Positions 11,401 to 24,039 of a stretch of 64,000 nucleotides of DNA are shown here, piece after piece. The notes under the pieces are model-generated. The model did not search any database, was not told where the DNA came from, and worked only from the letters and a program-made list of their open reading frames with translations. Source of the DNA: Quillaja saponaria (Eukaryota; Streptophyta; Magnoliopsida; Fabales; Quillajaceae). The translations under genes and the position numbers were made by a program. How positions within the stretch are numbered: position 1 is the first letter of the stretch; the number at the start of each line of letters is the position of its first letter. Location: NCBI GenBank assembly GCA_029379385.1, contig CM055614.1:14141528-14205527 (forward strand). The letters are read 5' to 3'.

Positions 11401-14400
11401 AGCTCTCAACAGTGTAACTCATAAGCTATTCACGAGCTAGCTCGGCTCATTGCCACCTCTAGTTGATACTAGAAGCTCATGTTGAAATTGGAAAAAATGA
11501 TGAAATAATTAATTCATTATAGTTTCTTTTGGATACAATGAAAAAACTGAAGACTGAAATGGAGCAAAAATATATCAGCAGCTTTCAAATGCAACTTCTG
11601 ACCTGCTTCTAGAAGCTTCTTTATAATCAGAAGCTTCCAGAAACAGCTTTTGATGATTACAACTGCAGTAATCAGAAACTTCCGAGCTTCTGCCTGTGGC
11701 TAAATAAAAGTGGAAATAGTCAGAATAAGGCAAAATACCAAACTAACCCTAGGTCATGAGTGTTGGCAACAGGTTAGGCATTAGCTAGCATTGTGAGATT
11801 CTTCCTCCTAAGTAGCAGAAACAACCCAATGGGTCAGTTTGTTTCGGGAATGCATTATATTTATTATGCTCATTACCCTAAAATGTAATCCCATTAGGGA
11901 TGAGTGAAAGGACAATTTAAATTGAAGAACATCAGGCCAAGGTTGATTTAGTCAAGAAGAACGAAAGAGACGAAAGACAAACACCTCATTTTGGCCATCA
12001 AACCTAGACAGATCATAAACCAGAGGACCATTTTGGGCTTCTTGAGTCTAACCTGAGTTTCTGGGTGAAACCTTGGTCCAACTTCAACCACATTGAATCA
12101 AACAATTGTATTTTTTTTCCATGTTGAACTACAGGATGATGCTTTACCTTGTTTAATGTTGCAACTTTTCCAGCTGGAGAAGCCCGGGATACATTTCTGT
12201 CACCATCCACGAGTAGATAGCGATATCCACTAACATGATATGCATTTTCACCACCCCATCCTTTTGATAGTTTCTCTTCAACTTTCAATATCTTAAGTGA
12301 TGCCTGAAGGAGTCAGCAAGAGAAAAACATGATTTTCAACCAAATAATATACATAAATGCATATAGTACATATATATAGGGGTTATTCTAACCTCCACAC
12401 TAGTTCTGTTTACATTTTTATTTTACTAAGAAATAACTCATCCTTAAGAAACTTAAAAGGGACTATTACGATAATTTTTTAAGGAAACCGAATACTCAAA
12501 TTCCGAGACCATTCCAGAAAAGCCATAATCTCTCTTTATCCAGTCAAAATCTCTCTCTCTCCTCCACCCCTCTGCATTATATATCCCTGGCTGGTCTTCT
12601 CAACTATTCAGCCCAACAAATTGTTGTTAACCACAGGAGCAGGAATTCATTAATTTACGTATGAATACAAGTTTTATATCTCTTATTGTCATGCTAAGAT
12701 CATAAAGCTAGATACAACCAAAATCCTGCAAGAAATTGAAAATGAACACTCAAAAGCAGATCGAACCAAAACATTAACTTAAATGTAGGAATCTGCAAAC
12801 TGCAATCAACAATTTTTCCATGTTTCCTGCCTGCCTGATGTGTTCCTACATTATCAGGTGAAGGACGAATACAATTTGTAACAAACATATAGAAACTAAG
12901 TATTTGCTTGACAACAACGTTATTAGTAGTGGAGTATAACAGATCTGTCAGAAATTACAGTTTGGAGTTAGAGACATTTTAACTCAATTGATGTTTAGTA
13001 TAAAACAAAATCTTCATTGTTTCTGACCTACATTAGACATTCCAAATTTATATCCAAAGTTCATCGGTCATGGCTATACTAGTTCCTGTATATTTTTGAA
13101 AATATTAAGAGTACAATTGAGAGCTTCAAGGGCACAACTATGTATTCCACTGTCCTGTTTCATCACCAATGCATATTAAGTAATTACCTCAAGTAAAAAT
13201 CCCAATGTCATAAGAGACGATATTGCAAAATAGCATTAAGTAATTGGTCGGAAATGCTGCCGGGCATAACAAATAATAAGTATTTTTCAGATAGTCGTTG
13301 CTAAGCTGAAAGGACCATAGAAAAGTCTATTCACACAAAGCTGCAATTACATGACAATTGCAGGCCCAACAATGGTCCTTTTCTCATGAAACCTGGTCCA
13401 ACTACTCAGAATCATGCTTTCCAGCGAAACAGGCAACAAATAAGAATGCATGGTTTATAAAAATAATTAATAAAAAAAAAAAAAAAACTTGATGTATTTT
13501 GTTGAATGTTGTTATCTTAGTTAATATACCTTCAAGTCTCCGAATATATTTTGAGGTGATCCTTAAACCATAGTTTTATGCAAATATCGACTTAGATTAA
13601 GCCTAATTAACTGAGGACATGGGTTGTAAGTATTCCATATTGTTTGAACAGATAAGGACTTGCATGCCAGAATTATTCAAGCAGTTGATGTCACTAAAGG
13701 AACAATAAATTTTCTAAATTGTACTATAGAACTACAAGAATTGAACATAATTGTCCTAGAAAGTTAACATTTATTCAGCACAGACAGAAACAAGACTGAG
13801 AAACAGGCAGCGAGATGTGGAAAAAGCCAAAAATGTGGACATAACAAGAATGAACATGTACAAAAATGTATGAATTTATAAAAATGTATAGATAGGTACA
13901 TATAGAACATCAGCTTATGTATGATATGGGGTTCATGGGATAAATTCTATCATTTGGGAAGAATGAAGAATCGTCAAAATAATAATAACAGTAATAGTAG
14001 AAGAAGAGCAACAATGAGAACAAGGGTGTGAAGCCTATAACCATAGGTTATACATGCTAAAATATATTTCATTATTTGCAAAAGCTATCTGCATTTTTCT
14101 CTGGGTCACGAACTCACTGCCATTCACATTATCAGGATATGGTTCAATTCTATCTGGGAGTCAATGCAGCACTGGAGCCGCTTATAGCACCCACCACCTA
14201 GATATAATCCTACAAATAATTTCTCAAAGCAGTGTTCCCTTCCAACTGCTTCACTCATCAACATCAAGCAAGTATTTCCATCTTATGAGTGTTTTTCCAA
14301 ATCAAAAGTCCACCTCAGCTGTCTGGCCGCATAACAAGTACAGAAAATTTTAAAAATGGATAGAGGACAACCCTCAAAATGAACTTCTAAAACCATCTGT

Positions 14401-17400
14401 ACTCAACTACTAGCACTGAACAGTGTTTTTCCTAGAACGCTCAAACACTTGGAGGACTCTCAAGACTTTAAGCCACTGAACTCAACATCACAATCAAGCT
14501 TCATTTAAATGCAACCTAAATAAGATACATTTACATGGAAACTGCACCAAGAACCCGCTCCCAAAATGGGTGGAAAAAAACAATTCCAAGCACCAAGAAA
14601 TGCAAGGTTTCAGTAATATAATCTGTCTCTAAACCTTGTTTGCACTGAACTTATTCATTTTTTACACATATAACCCCAAATCCTGCGTCAGAGGCACATC
14701 ATAAACATGTCCAACACATGTCAGATGCACTAATACATCATAGGAGCCATGGTGGGTCATAGATAAGCACATAGCTTACCCAATAAATTTGGTAGTACTT
14801 CATGGAAGAGAGAGCTTCTTTGTTTTTTTTTTTTTTTTTTCCCCTCCTTTTCCTTGAGCTTCATAGCATGATAAAGCATATGACAAATATATAATTTTCT
14901 AGAACCAAGAGGATTTTTATAGTAGACAAAAATATTCACTACTAGGTAAGGAACTAACATTTTCAAGAACTTGCTGCTTTACCACAGAAACACCCTGCTC
15001 CCCATTAAGAATGATGGAAACGGGAACAAGAAGAATCAAAGTGAGGTTTCTATGCTGATAAGCACACAGATACATTTTCTCCTGTGTCTGTTGAAGCCAA
15101 ACTGTTGGAGTGGCATAAGCCCAGTTACCAACCTCTGCACCCCATATATCAGTAACAAGATAACCATCTTTTCCTTTCGACCATTTGTCATGCTGTAAGG
15201 GCCTCACAACATGATGGTGAGTATCTCCATCAGGGGATGTATCAGACGAACCATAAAAACTATCAGAAACAGATCTTGAATGGGCCAAGATAGACTCAGT
15301 AGCAAAATTGGATCCAGTATTTCCTTTTCTTAAGTAGGACCAGGAACTTACTCCAGAAGATAAAGCATGAGGGGTCAACCTTAGAACAGCATATGTAAAT
15401 AAGTTTATGGTGTCATCCTGACAAAACAGTAAGAGTGATTAATCTGCAAATCAATGAATGCCCAAACAGTGTTCCAACTGAATTTCTGTCAACAGAATCA
15501 AATTGGAATAGGAGATGAAACCATACAGGAGAAAGTGTTGTTGACACCAGCAGGTCTTGAAATAAGATCAAAGAGTAGCAAGAACTGTTCCCAGCACAAG
15601 ATTCTAGCATCCTGACAAGTGACTGCCAAACAAGATGGAGTTAACAATAAAATGGGCATTGCAATCCGTTAACAAGCCAAACTAGAAAATAGATAAATTT
15701 ATATAACTTTTCACTATGGAGAAGAAAAAGAAATAAATTAAACAAGAGAAGATATATATATAGCTTGTCATCTTTAATTCTAACATGTACTTCATTGTAC
15801 ACCTTCATGTTTCAGTGAAAATACAAAGAAAGAAAGAAAGACAGAAAAAGCTAGAATGCATAGCAACCAAAAAATTTTAAATTTTTATCACTATAGTGAT
15901 ATTCAAGCTAAGATCTATACACCACACCCATATGAATGGAGCCAGGGTCCATGGGGTGTGATCTGAAACAGGTGTTACATCAATTTCCAGGAAGTTCATT
16001 AAGAGAATTTTGTAATATAATATAGCAAGCTAATCCTGAATCTTTAACACGTTAAATGGGAAATCTTTTAACTTCATATTTTACATAAAAGAGGCTACTT
16101 AACAAATTGCGAAGACAAACCTGAACCTCAATGGCGGCCTCCCGACCTATAGTCAGCATCTGCACAGTTCCACGTTCCTTCAGACAGTCACGGAATGATG
16201 GTAACAGGAGTTTCTTTCCAACAAGAAAATCTGCCTCAAAGAGAAAAGTCATAATTAAGGTATGAGATACAGCTACTTCAGCATCACTCACGCCGCACAG
16301 ATGCAAAGGAAACCATTTGATACAGCAACTTCACCATTACCCCAGCAGCAATTATCCCAATGGAGACCGCTTTTTACATGCTGACAATTAGTGACTTACA
16401 ATGAAATAGTCTGAACCATAAGACTTTGAAATCTTAAATCAATTCTGTGGACATAATTTATTATGACTTACCCCTTAGATAATCCATGATGAAAGAATAC
16501 AGATGACGTCGAGCTAGTTCTCCACCAGGTTCTTTCTCAAGCAATGCTCTTATAGATCCATGAAACATTACAAAAAGTGAGTGGACTTCCTTAAGAACCT
16601 TTCGCAATGCATCATCTCGCCATATAGCTTCTGAATCATTACTTTTCTCCACTACCTGCAAGGTAAGAACTTAATATTACTTGAACATTTTAGTCAAGTT
16701 ATAATGACGGTGGCCAGACCACACAAATTTTACAGGTTTGATCAATAGCTATATTTTCTAGCCAATGAATTGATCAAAGGTCCATACAGAGTCCTAGAGA
16801 AAAATGAAGAAAAAAGCTCTAAGCACATTTCTCTGACAAGTCGAAAAGCAATGTGATATGAATTAGTCATTCAAAGGCACATTTTACGTTATAAAGCCAT
16901 ATCCACACATTCAACATAAGAAGACAGTCAGATATTCCAATACTTCTGATATACAAACAAATGAATCATCTGATGGAAACATGACGGATTGATCACTGAT
17001 ATCAACTTCATATCATATTCACTTCTTGTAAGAAATTTAGGTCCTGATATGTGATCTGCAGCATGTTATACCAAATCATACACAAACCACTGAAAGGCTA
17101 AGCGAGCAAGAATACACAACTTCAAGAGAATAGATTAGGTAATAGACTAAAACCTAAACTAAAGGACAATACTAATCAAGGGTTATCACTGTACAATCAG
17201 AAGGAACTACAAAATATAGCTGTTGGAGAATTGTAATATCTATGCTGAAAATTATGACATTCATTCACCAAATAATTAAAGAACCTACTTTAAGCGAAGG
17301 AAAAGAGGAAATCATTCATTGGTTACAAGAGAATATAAAGATTACACACCATCACCATCCATACATCTGGCTCTGACTCATAAAATACATGACGGTGCCT

Positions 17401-18717
17401 CTCTGCTTCGATAACCTCACAAGCAGCCTCCGGGGAGAAAATCCTGCATAAATCGTACTTTATGCTTTTGATAAGCACTAAAAACCAACAGAAATACCAC
17501 ACTGATGGCAGCATGCATGACAATGACAGAAACAAATCGGTCTTTCTGTCTTTCATAGATTTGAACTAAAGAAAAACTCGCCCTCTAAAATTTTATCCAT
17601 CACACATAGATCAGTCTGTTTCCAGCATGGCAAGATATACAGAAAATAATAGTGGTTGATATCAAGAATTTGAAACAGAACCGAAGTAGGTATTTGTCTT
17701 GGTAATATTTATTAAAAAATTATATGAAAAAGGCACAGACTTTATTGTAAAATATTTAAGAATCAGATAAAAAAAAAAAAAAATTCTAATTAAACCAAAT
17801 ACTGAATTGTATGGAATGGACATACCTGTTGGTCTCTATTGACTGACTTGAGATATGGATCTTACATGACACTAAAGGCTTACATAAGAATCAATCATAT
17901 ATGAACTTTTTTGGGGGGTACTGTACACATATTAGCACCTTAGAGGTACATATATACACTTTAGAGTGAAGGCTTTAATTTTTCTAACCTTGAATATTAT
18001 GAACACAATTTCCAAGTCATGTTGATGCGGTGTTGTCAGTTCTATTTTGGAAAAGGGTTAAGTTGAACGATCTAAACAAGACAATCATTGCCCTCTCCTG
18101 TAGTTAGTATTATCTTGTGTTCCTGTTTGTGCTTCATAGAGTAAGGTTTTTCCAGAACACGTATAAATTCTAGAACAACGGAAGCTGTAAAATTTGGATT
18201 TCCTTTTCATCAAATCCATTCATTCATTATCACTAGTGTACCGAACACAGTGACAAGTCACAAAGAACTTCTTAATGCAGATCAAACTTGAACAAGGTGT
18301 ACATGAATGAGCATGCTCCCTTATCAGCTTAAATCCTAAGTAACTAATCTGTTACACAGGTCAATAAAAAAATTTAAAAAAAAAAAAAAAAAAAAGCGAA
18401 GTAAAGCAGATAACCTCTTAAAACCTTATAATTGATTCCCCTTGTCACTCTCCTACAATGCATCACCAGTATGCACAAACAGAAGATACAGTTAAATACA
18501 TCATCCTTTTCCTTGCAATAATTTTTTTTTACCTTGTGAATGTAATAAGTCCTTCACTGAGTCCTATAACAGAAAGCTGCTTTGAAAAGGGCAAACCAGC
18601 TGGGAAGAAAAACAATATCTTGTCCAGCTCCTGCCCTTCATGTTGCCCCCTCCTTAAATCGAATATGCACAACTGTATGGCTTCACTAGCAATAGCCGCC
18701 GCAGATGACAAGCCCAT
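8462..18717 (-). CDS. CCZ1: Vacuolar fusion protein CCZ1 homolog
   Basis: CCZ1 pairs with MON1 as the guanine-nucleotide exchange factor for Rab7-type GTPases on late endosomes and the vacuole. Minus-strand exons: 18533-18717, 17350-17443, 16472-16655, 16121-16230, 15527-15622, 14959-15417, 12148-12303, 8950-9179 and 8462-8492; all have GT-AG borders. The total is 1545 nt, or 514 residues plus stop, the family length. The start MGLSS is followed by an N-terminal longin-type block (IQLCIFDLRRGQHEGQ) and the protein ends in RYCNGAFSLD, the family C-terminus. The last exon is only 31 nt and its first base completes an Arg codon. A leader intron (about 18741-22859) holds an antisense LINE, and intron 7 holds a hAT-like element, so transposons enlarge the locus without touching coding sequence. 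Confidence 0.95.
10997..11461. mobile_element. hAT-like non-autonomous element in CCZ1 intron 7
   Basis: This 465-bp element has ends TAGGAGTATCAACGAGCCGAGC and, reverse-complemented, TAGAGGTGGCAATGAGCCGAGC: imperfect terminal inverted repeats. Flanking 8-mers GTTGCTGC (10989-10996) and GTTGATAC (11462-11469) agree at 6 of 8 positions, fitting an aged hAT-type 8-bp target duplication. Both ends are rich in the GAGCTCGGCTCG motif seen in widespread plant repeats. There is no transposase coding. Confidence 0.65.
11143..11200 (-). other. tRNA-like internal-promoter sequence
   Basis: Inside the hAT-like element, the minus strand reads TAGTTTAGTGG (A-box-like, 11190-11200) and then GGTTCAACTCT (B-box-like, 11147-11157, 8 of 11 matches to the consensus). 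Spacing is close to that of a tRNA, but I could not fold a full cloverleaf. It is likely a captured tRNA or SINE fragment, not a working tRNA gene. Confidence 0.4.
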
Positions 18718-18982
18718 TTTCCTATCCAAAATAAAAAAGCCTAACAGGGAGAGAGAGATACTATGAGATACAACATTTGGCAAGCAGGAAAAAAATCACA
18801 TAATAAAATTGGAACAAAATAGCACAAATTGATGCAAGAGAAATAAAGATTCAATACAGAAGGACAACAGTGTAAATGTGTAATCATGTAGTCATATATT
18901 ACAGGTAGTTGTTTACTTTCTTTCACCCTTATGAAAGAAAAGAAAGTCCGTTAGCCTCTCTCTCTTTTTTTTTATTTGGGGC

Positions 18983-19114
18983 GTAACCCTCTTAGCGACG
19001 CGCTGCATCGGATCCCGGGTGTAGTGAGAAATGAGCAAGGGCTGTGTCGTCACATCCTTAGTGGCGCGCCACATCGGCGCCCGGGTGTAGTGCAAAATGA
19101 GCAAGGGTTCTCGC
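18983..19114 (+). repeat. Two 66-bp tandem monomers in LINE 5' region
   Basis: Units start at 18983 (GTAACCCTCTTAGCGACGCG) and 19049 (GTCACATCCTTAGTGGCGCG). Both contain CCCGGGTGTAGTG and AAATGAGCAAGGG. They are much richer in GC than surrounding DNA and lie directly before the endonuclease frame, like promoter monomers of other LINEs. Confidence 0.75.
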
Positions 19115-19140
19115 ATCGAGGGTGGGTGCGGGTAAATAAG

Positions 19141-22022
19141 CTAGTTCAGGGTAAGATTCGCATAGCTACTTGGAACATAGGGACTCTTACTGGTAAATTG
19201 AGAGAGCTTGTAGATACTATGAGTAGAAGGAGGATTAATATTGCTTGTTTGCAAGAAACTAAGTGGGTAGGAGAAAAAGCTAGAGAGATAGAAAGAACAG
19301 GGTTCAAGATGTGGTATACCGGTAAGACTAGAAATAGGTATGGAGTGGCGATTATTGTTGATGGAAATTTGAAAGACGAGGTTGTAGAAATCAAGAGGAA
19401 AAGTGATAAAATAATTTTAGTGAAATTGATGATAGACAAGGAGACATTTAATATCATCAGCGCCTATGCTCCCCAAATAGGATTGGAAGAATCTACTAAG
19501 AAGGCTTTTTAGGAAGATTTAGAGGAGATAGTTCAAGGAGTACCATTAGGCGAGAAATTGTTTATTGGTGCTGATTTGAACGGTCATGTAGGAAGTACTA
19601 ATGAGGGCTTTGAGCGCATACATGGAGGATATGGTTATGGCGTTAAGAATGAGGGTGGAGAGTCTATTTTAGATTTTGCAGTTGCGTATGACTTGATTTT
19701 AGCTAACACGTTCTTTAAGAAACGAGAGTCGCACTTAATCACCTTTAGTAGCAGGCCGAATAAGAGCCAATAGATTTTGTTATGACTAGAAAAGTTGATA
19801 GAGCTGTTTGTAAGGATTGTAAGGTTTTACCCGGCGAGTGTTTAGTGTCTCAGCATAAACTTATGGTTGTGGATGTTGGCGTTAAGTGGCGGAAGCAAAA
19901 GCATAGAAGTAATAAGTGTATTAAGACTAGATGGTGGAATTTGAATGGAGGGAAGATGGCTCTTTTTAAAGATAAAATGTTACAGGGTGATCCTTGGAGG
20001 GTGGAGGGTGGAGGGTGGAGGGTAAGCCTAACATGATTTGGGATGAGATGGCGAGTCGTATCAGGAATACGGCTAGAGAGTGTTAGGAGAAAGTAGAGGA
20101 CGTGGACCTCCGACTAAAGAGACATGGTGGTGGAATGAAGAAGTTCAACAAGCTATTAAAGCTAAAAAAGAGTGTTATAAAAGATTACACAAGTGTAGAA
20201 ATGAAGATAATTATAAATCTTTTAGACAAGCTAGGAAAGATGCTAAGAAAGCGGTTAGGGAAGCCAGAGGCAAGGCTTGCGAAGGATTTTACCAAAAGTT
20301 AGAGACAAAGGATGGAGAGAAAGATATCTATAGGATTGCCAAGCAAAGGGAAAGACGAACTAAATACCTAATTCGTATTAAGTGCATTAAGGATGAGGCT
20401 GATAGGGTTTTAGTTAAGGAAGACGAGATTAATGAGAGATTGCGAACTTATTTCAATACTTTATTTAATGCAGAGTCAAGGGGTGATTTTGGAGACCTTG
20501 ATGTCACCTTTGATGATACGAACCGTCGATTTGTTCGTCGGATTAGAGCTCAGGAGGTTAAAGAAGCTATGCATAAGATGAAGAATGGTAAGGCATTGGG
20601 CCCAGATGATATTCCAATAGAAGTTTAGAGATGCCTAGAAGATATTGGAGTAACTTGGCTTACAAATCTTTTTAACAAGATTTTAGTAACCAAGAAAATG
20701 CCAGATGAGTGGAGGAAGAGTACATTAATCCCTATTTATAAGAATAAAGGAGATATTCAAAGTTGTTCGAATTATCGAGGTATAAAACTTATTAGCCATA
20801 CAATGAAACTGTGGGAGAGAGTAATTGAGCGTAGGCTTAGGAATAAGACTGTAGTTTCAAAGAATCAATTTGGCTTTATGCCTGAAAGATCTACAATGGA
20901 GGCTATTTTTCTACTTAGGAGATTACTGGAGAAATATAGAGAAAAGAAAAAGGATCTTCACATGGTCTTTATTGATCTAGAAAAAGCGTATGATAAGATA
21001 CCAAAACAAGTCTTGTGGTGGGTACTCGAGAAGAAAAAAGTCCCAACTAAATATGTAGAAGTTATTAAAGATATGTATGAAGGAGTATTGACTAGGGTGC
21101 GGACTGTAGATGGTATGACTGGAGAGTTCTTGATCACGATAGGTGTTCACCAAGGTTCATCCTTAAGTCCTTACCTATTTGCGTTAGTCATGGATGAACT
21201 CACCCATAATATTCAAGATAGGGCTCCTTGGTTCATGTTGTTTGCCGATGATATTGTGTTGGTAGACGAAACTAGGGAAGGTTTAAATTCTAAACTAGGA
21301 ATGTGGCGAAACGCGTTAGAATCTAAAGGCCTTAGATTGAGTCGGACAAAAACTGAATATATGGAGTGCAATTTCAGTAAAACTAGAGTAGGCCCGAATG
21401 ATATAATTTTAGACAGTCAGACAATCCCTACCAAGGATGTGTTTAAGTATTTAGGGTCATTTATACAAAAAGATGGTGCAATTGAGCATGATATAAATCA
21501 TAGGATTAAGGCAGGGTGGGTGAAGTGGCGGAGTGCTTCGGGAGTTTTATGTGATCCTAAAATCCCGAATAGATTGAAAGGAAAATTTTATAAGTCGGCA
21601 GTGAGACCAGCTATGCTGTATGGTACCGAATGTTGGGCAGTTAAGAAGCAACATTCGCATAAGATGGGAGTAGCCGAAATGAGAATATTAAGATGGATGA
21701 CAAGACATACAAGAAAGGATAGAATAAGAAATGAGGAGATTCGTAGAAAGGTGGAAATAGTACCTATTGAGGAGAAAATGAGGGAGAATCGTCTACGTTG
21801 GTTTGGACACATCCAACATCGGCCAATGGACGCAGTAGTTAAGCAAGGTGACATGGTCTAGGTCCCAGGTGTTAGACGGGAAAGAGGGAGACCAAAACTT
21901 ACATGGGGGCAGTCATCGAGAAAGATATGGCTGTACTAGGAATTAATGAAAATCTTGTCTTGGATCGATGCGAATGGAGGAAAAGGATTCATATAGCCGA
22001 CCCCAACTACATAGATCACTAA
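19141..22022 (+). pseudogene. LINE endonuclease-reverse transcriptase, inactivated
   Basis: Endonuclease landmarks: TWNIGT, LQETKW, SAYAPQ and GADLNGH, then SQHK near 19850. Reverse transcriptase landmarks: KNGKALGPDDIP near 20585, FGFMPERST near 20870, [12 protein letters not shown] near 20970, [11 protein letters not shown] near 21148 and the catalytic FADD near 21240. Lesions seen: TAG stops at 19510, 20626 and 21859; a one-base loss near 19768; a frame change at a GGAGGGT slippage run near 20000; and a one-base loss in a G-run near 21904. At least two of the stops fall where Trp is expected. It is non-functional. Confidence 0.9.
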
Positions 22023-22859
22023 TTTCTAATGTTGGATGTCATTGTCTGTAAAAGGAAACACAACAAATTACTGAAGCATATATAGACAAGCCATCACATG
22101 ACTCTAAGGAGGTTCGAGTAAGCAGTAGAGAATAGTGATGAAGCATAAGATCGAAACAAAAAATGGTAGGTCCTCAGGACCAAATATGACAGAAATTTCT
22201 ATATAAAAGTAAATGAAATGCATATTTTTTCTTTTCTCTACTCTATTAACATTTTTTTTAACTGTCACAGACCAACATAAACTAGTTTTGCTTGTTCAGT
22301 GTGACTGTGAGAGAAAGTGAAGACCAACCCTTTCATTTCCTTCTGTATTTCTTCATTAGTTTTATGAGTTATGGAAGCAGATCTTCTTATAAATAGAATA
22401 AACAAATTAAGAGAAGCCTCCCCTTAATACAGAGCTCATAAAGTGTATAACCCAGACTCCTCATTAAGTTTATTAAAATTTAAAGGTATCAGTTTTGAAT
22501 AATAGAAATGAATCAAATTTCAGTGAATTCTCCAACCTGTCATCGTCTCTCTCTCACACACCCAGACTAAAAGAAAGAAAGAAAGAAAAAAATAACGCTT
22601 CAAAAAGAAATGTCAAATGGGTTTTCAGTGTTAAGAGTAAAACAAAGACAGACACCAAAGCAACATCAATTCGAATAGAGTTTGAACAACCATATCTCTT
22701 TAACCAAATACATTCCAATTTCTAAAAATTACCCAACTTCAATTTCAAATTTTCAACTACTCAATCTCTTTGAATCAACTATGTGCTGTCTACTTATCTA
22801 TTTTAGCAGAAGGAAGACTTGATTGGAACCCAAAAAGAAAGGGGATGATGGACAGTTAC

Positions 22860-22950
22860 CAGAGCAGTAGAGAGGCTGGATCGGCACACCGGAGACAGTA
22901 AAAGATCGAAGTCTCAGACCTTTTCTCTCTCTTTTTTTTTTTTTTTTCCT
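22860..22950 (-). other. Probable CCZ1 5' leader exon
   Basis: On the minus strand a TCTCC/GATC-rich stretch ends in CTCTG followed by GTAACTGTC, a good 5' splice site at 22859/22860. A suitable acceptor (CTGTTAG) is at 18741 just before the CCZ1 start codon. A polypyrimidine run at 22922-22948 marks the approximate upstream limit. Confidence 0.5.
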
Positions 22951-23317
22951 TCCTCACCTTCTAGTCATTCAACAGCAAGTCAGCTAACCAAACACTGAGA
23001 ATTATAGGAAGCTGCGTCCGATATGACTACTCCGATAAGCTCCGTATGGTACCGAATTTTATTTTATTTTAAAAAATTTATGTTACGGTTATATTTGGGT
23101 TAGGTAAATTGAATAAATATTAATTCGTTCATACAATTTTACAAAAAAGTTTTATTAGTGTTTAAATATAATTATAAGAGGCTAATTCCTAATAATTTTT
23201 TTATAATTATATTTAATTTCGTAATAATTTCTCTTTTTGTACAAGATTAATTAATTTTTAATTTGTACAAATGAGATGTTAACACTATAGAGAAAGAATT
23301 GAATACCTTGCAAATCC

Positions 23318-23354
23318 CCTCCTTCCTCCTTCCTCCTTCCTCCTTCCTCCTTCA
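23318..23354 (+). repeat. Microsatellite, 7-bp unit CCTTCCT
   Basis: About five copies of the CCTTCCT/TCCTCCT-type unit run without interruption. Confidence 0.9.
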
Positions 23355-23744
23355 AGTCTTTTTGTCTTTGCAGATGTTTGGACTTGGATTTCAGTATGAA
23401 ACAACGCCCCTACTTGGTTTATCTATTTGTTTAAGCTTTTTCTATAAAATTAAATTTTATTTTTTAAGTTTTACCGAAAGTATTTTTGGGCTTTTAACAT
23501 CCTCTAAAAACTAAAGTTAGAAAAGAAAAAAATTCAAATAGAAAACAAGAAAAGCTCGAAGAAATTGTAATAATTATTATTTTTTTATATATAAATACAA
23601 CTATAATATTTGTCAAAATAGACTTTTTAATATTTTAATACTTAATATCTTTTTTTTATAAATAAAATTAAATATTTTTTTATATCACATAGTATTTTTA
23701 CCTTTTATCTCATTCAAACATTTTCTCAGTTTTTTATACAGTAT

Positions 23745-23910
23745 TTTTTAAACAGTTATACTTGAAACGTATTTTTACACACAACTTAACTAAATAAATC
23801 CAACACTTTTTAAACAATTCTATTTGAAATACATTTTTACACACAGCTTAACCAAATAGATCCAACGCTTTTTAAATAGTTTTACTTGAAATATATTTTT
23901 ACACATAACA
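23745..23910 (+). repeat. 62-bp tandem repeat, about 2.6 units
   Basis: The motif TTGAAA...ATTTTTACACA recurs at about 23762, 23824 and 23886, followed in the first two units by CTTAAC(T/C)AAATA and CCAAC(A/G)CTTTTTAA. The units are diverged. Confidence 0.75.
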
Positions 23911-24039
23911 ATCCTTCTTTGCATTAAATGATGTGTTTCTTGCGTTTGTACATTCACTTTTTTCGTTTATATCGATATGGAAGTACATTGGCTTTGCTTT
24001 TTTACTTTTCTCTTTTGTTTAGAATTTCATTAAACCTAA

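Larger units (their letters stand above)
18978..22022 (+). mobile_element. RTE-clade LINE, near full length, degenerate
   Basis: This is a non-LTR retrotransposon in antisense within the CCZ1 leader intron. It has an apurinic-type endonuclease followed by reverse transcriptase in one original frame and ends near the ADPN codons at 22000-22022. The compact endonuclease-RT layout and ending fit plant RTE elements. No clear target-site duplication or tail repeat was found; sequence after 22022 (AATGTTGG...) may be tail remnant. A second, truncated copy is in the L20 intron. Confidence 0.9.

Noticed and set aside
14917..15378. 153-residue open frame as a stand-alone gene
   Set aside because: It is exon 6 of CCZ1 extended to an internal Met; phases and flanking splice sites join it to the other exons.
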